The position numbers and the translations under genes are program-made. Shown here piece by piece: positions 13,535 through 13,954 of a stretch of 13,954 nucleotides of DNA. The notes below the pieces were generated by a model. It saw nothing but the letters and a program-made list of their open reading frames with translations. It did not search any database and had not been told where the DNA came from. Within the stretch, counting starts at the first letter, position 1; each line of letters begins with the position of its first letter. This stretch comes from UBA1801 sp035353395 (lineage in GTDB: Bacteria; Acidobacteriota; Holophagae; Holophagales; Holophagaceae): the NCBI GenBank assembly GCA_035353395.1, contig DAOPZL010000073.1, positions 1 to 13,954 of the forward strand, given 5' to 3'.

Positions 13535-13954
13535 ATGATGACTTGGTCCAAGGTGCTTGAGTCCTGCGGTCTTCTGGCCGCGTTCATCAGCTTCGCCTGG
13601 GCGGACTCCCCGGGGCAGTTGGCGGTCCTGCAGCACGGGAACGTGACCGTGCGGTAGGTTCCGGCCCTGGCACGGGTGGTGATGAAGGAGTCGAAGCCGG
13701 CTCCGGACTGGCCATACCCGGTCACTGGCCTGGTGGAGACCCGGCTTCAGGGGGATCGAGGGGCGACCTATCTGGTGAACCATGATCCAGGGCCAAGCGA
13801 TGACGACGGGTTCGAGTTCTTCCGCGTCGTGGGCCGGCGGCGCAAGTACCGCGTCCTGGAGGGACGACTCCAGGAAGTCCGGCAACCCTTCTACTACGCC
13901 GGCCTCGAGACCAGGGCAGAGACCGACGTGGTTCTCTATTCGGACACGCACTCC
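13535..13954 (+). pseudogene. Secreted protein gene interrupted by an in-frame TAG (3' end beyond window)
   Basis: From the ATG at 13535 (GGGGG seven to eight bases upstream; a second ATG follows at 13538) the frame encodes a signal-peptide-like start, MMTWSKVLESCGLLAAFIS followed by FAWADSPGQLAVL, and meets TAG at 13655-13657 (codon 41). The same frame then stays open for 99 more codons to the window edge and keeps protein-like composition: ESKPAPDWPYPVTGLVETRL, FEFFRVVGRRRKYRVLEGRL, FYYAGLETRAETDVVLYSD. I do not recognise the family. A single nonsense mutation or base error in an exported protein gene is the simplest reading. Restart at an internal GTG/ATG near 13675-13681 would make a version without signal. 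Confidence 0.6.

Overview
The window is about 14 kb of GC-rich bacterial DNA with dense, strongly GC3-biased genes. It carries an anaerobic-style ornithine-degradation operon (ord-ortA-ortB), a SUF iron-sulfur assembly operon of sufB-C-D-S-U-nfu order, TPR proteins and an HtrA-type protease. A GC-rich fermenter or anaerobe such as an Acidobacteriota (Holophagae-like) lineage would fit, but that placement is inference; no rRNA or other phylogenetic marker is present. A run of exactly 100 Ns (9546-9645) shows this is a scaffolded draft assembly.

Left part (1-2118): on the minus strand, ord, ortA and the first 36 codons of ortB give three consecutive genes of oxidative ornithine catabolism (2,4-diaminopentanoate to 2-amino-4-oxopentanoate to acetyl-CoA plus alanine). 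Upstream lies a striking 150-bp island of about 20% GC next to a perfect operator-like inverted repeat. This is probably the control region of the operon.

Middle (2119-5673): a membrane-anchored or secreted HtrA-type serine protease with one PDZ domain, a small TPR protein on the opposite strand, and, diverging from it, a 619-residue protein with an N-terminal zinc ribbon, a coiled coil and TPR repeats.

SUF operon (5734-11869): sufB, sufC, sufD, sufS (5' end lost in the assembly gap), sufU and an Nfu-type carrier, all on the plus strand behind a TTGACT/GACAAT-like promoter. SufBCD form the scaffold, SufS with SufU supplies sulfur, and Nfu would deliver clusters. Each of the three junctions that is not translationally coupled (sufB/sufC, sufD/sufS, sufU/nfu) holds an imperfect inverted repeat whose arms are built from units of about 9 bp; they look like members of one dispersed repeat family.

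Right part (11870-13954): a minus-strand lipoprotein with an Ig-like domain and a C-terminal formylglycine-generating-enzyme/C-type-lectin fold. Its last ~35 residues have the layout of the variable region of a diversity-generating retroelement (DGR) target. No reverse transcriptase or template repeat is visible in the window, so if it is diversified this happens from beyond the window or in trans. It is followed by 338 bp without a gene and by a secreted-protein reading frame broken by one in-frame TAG.
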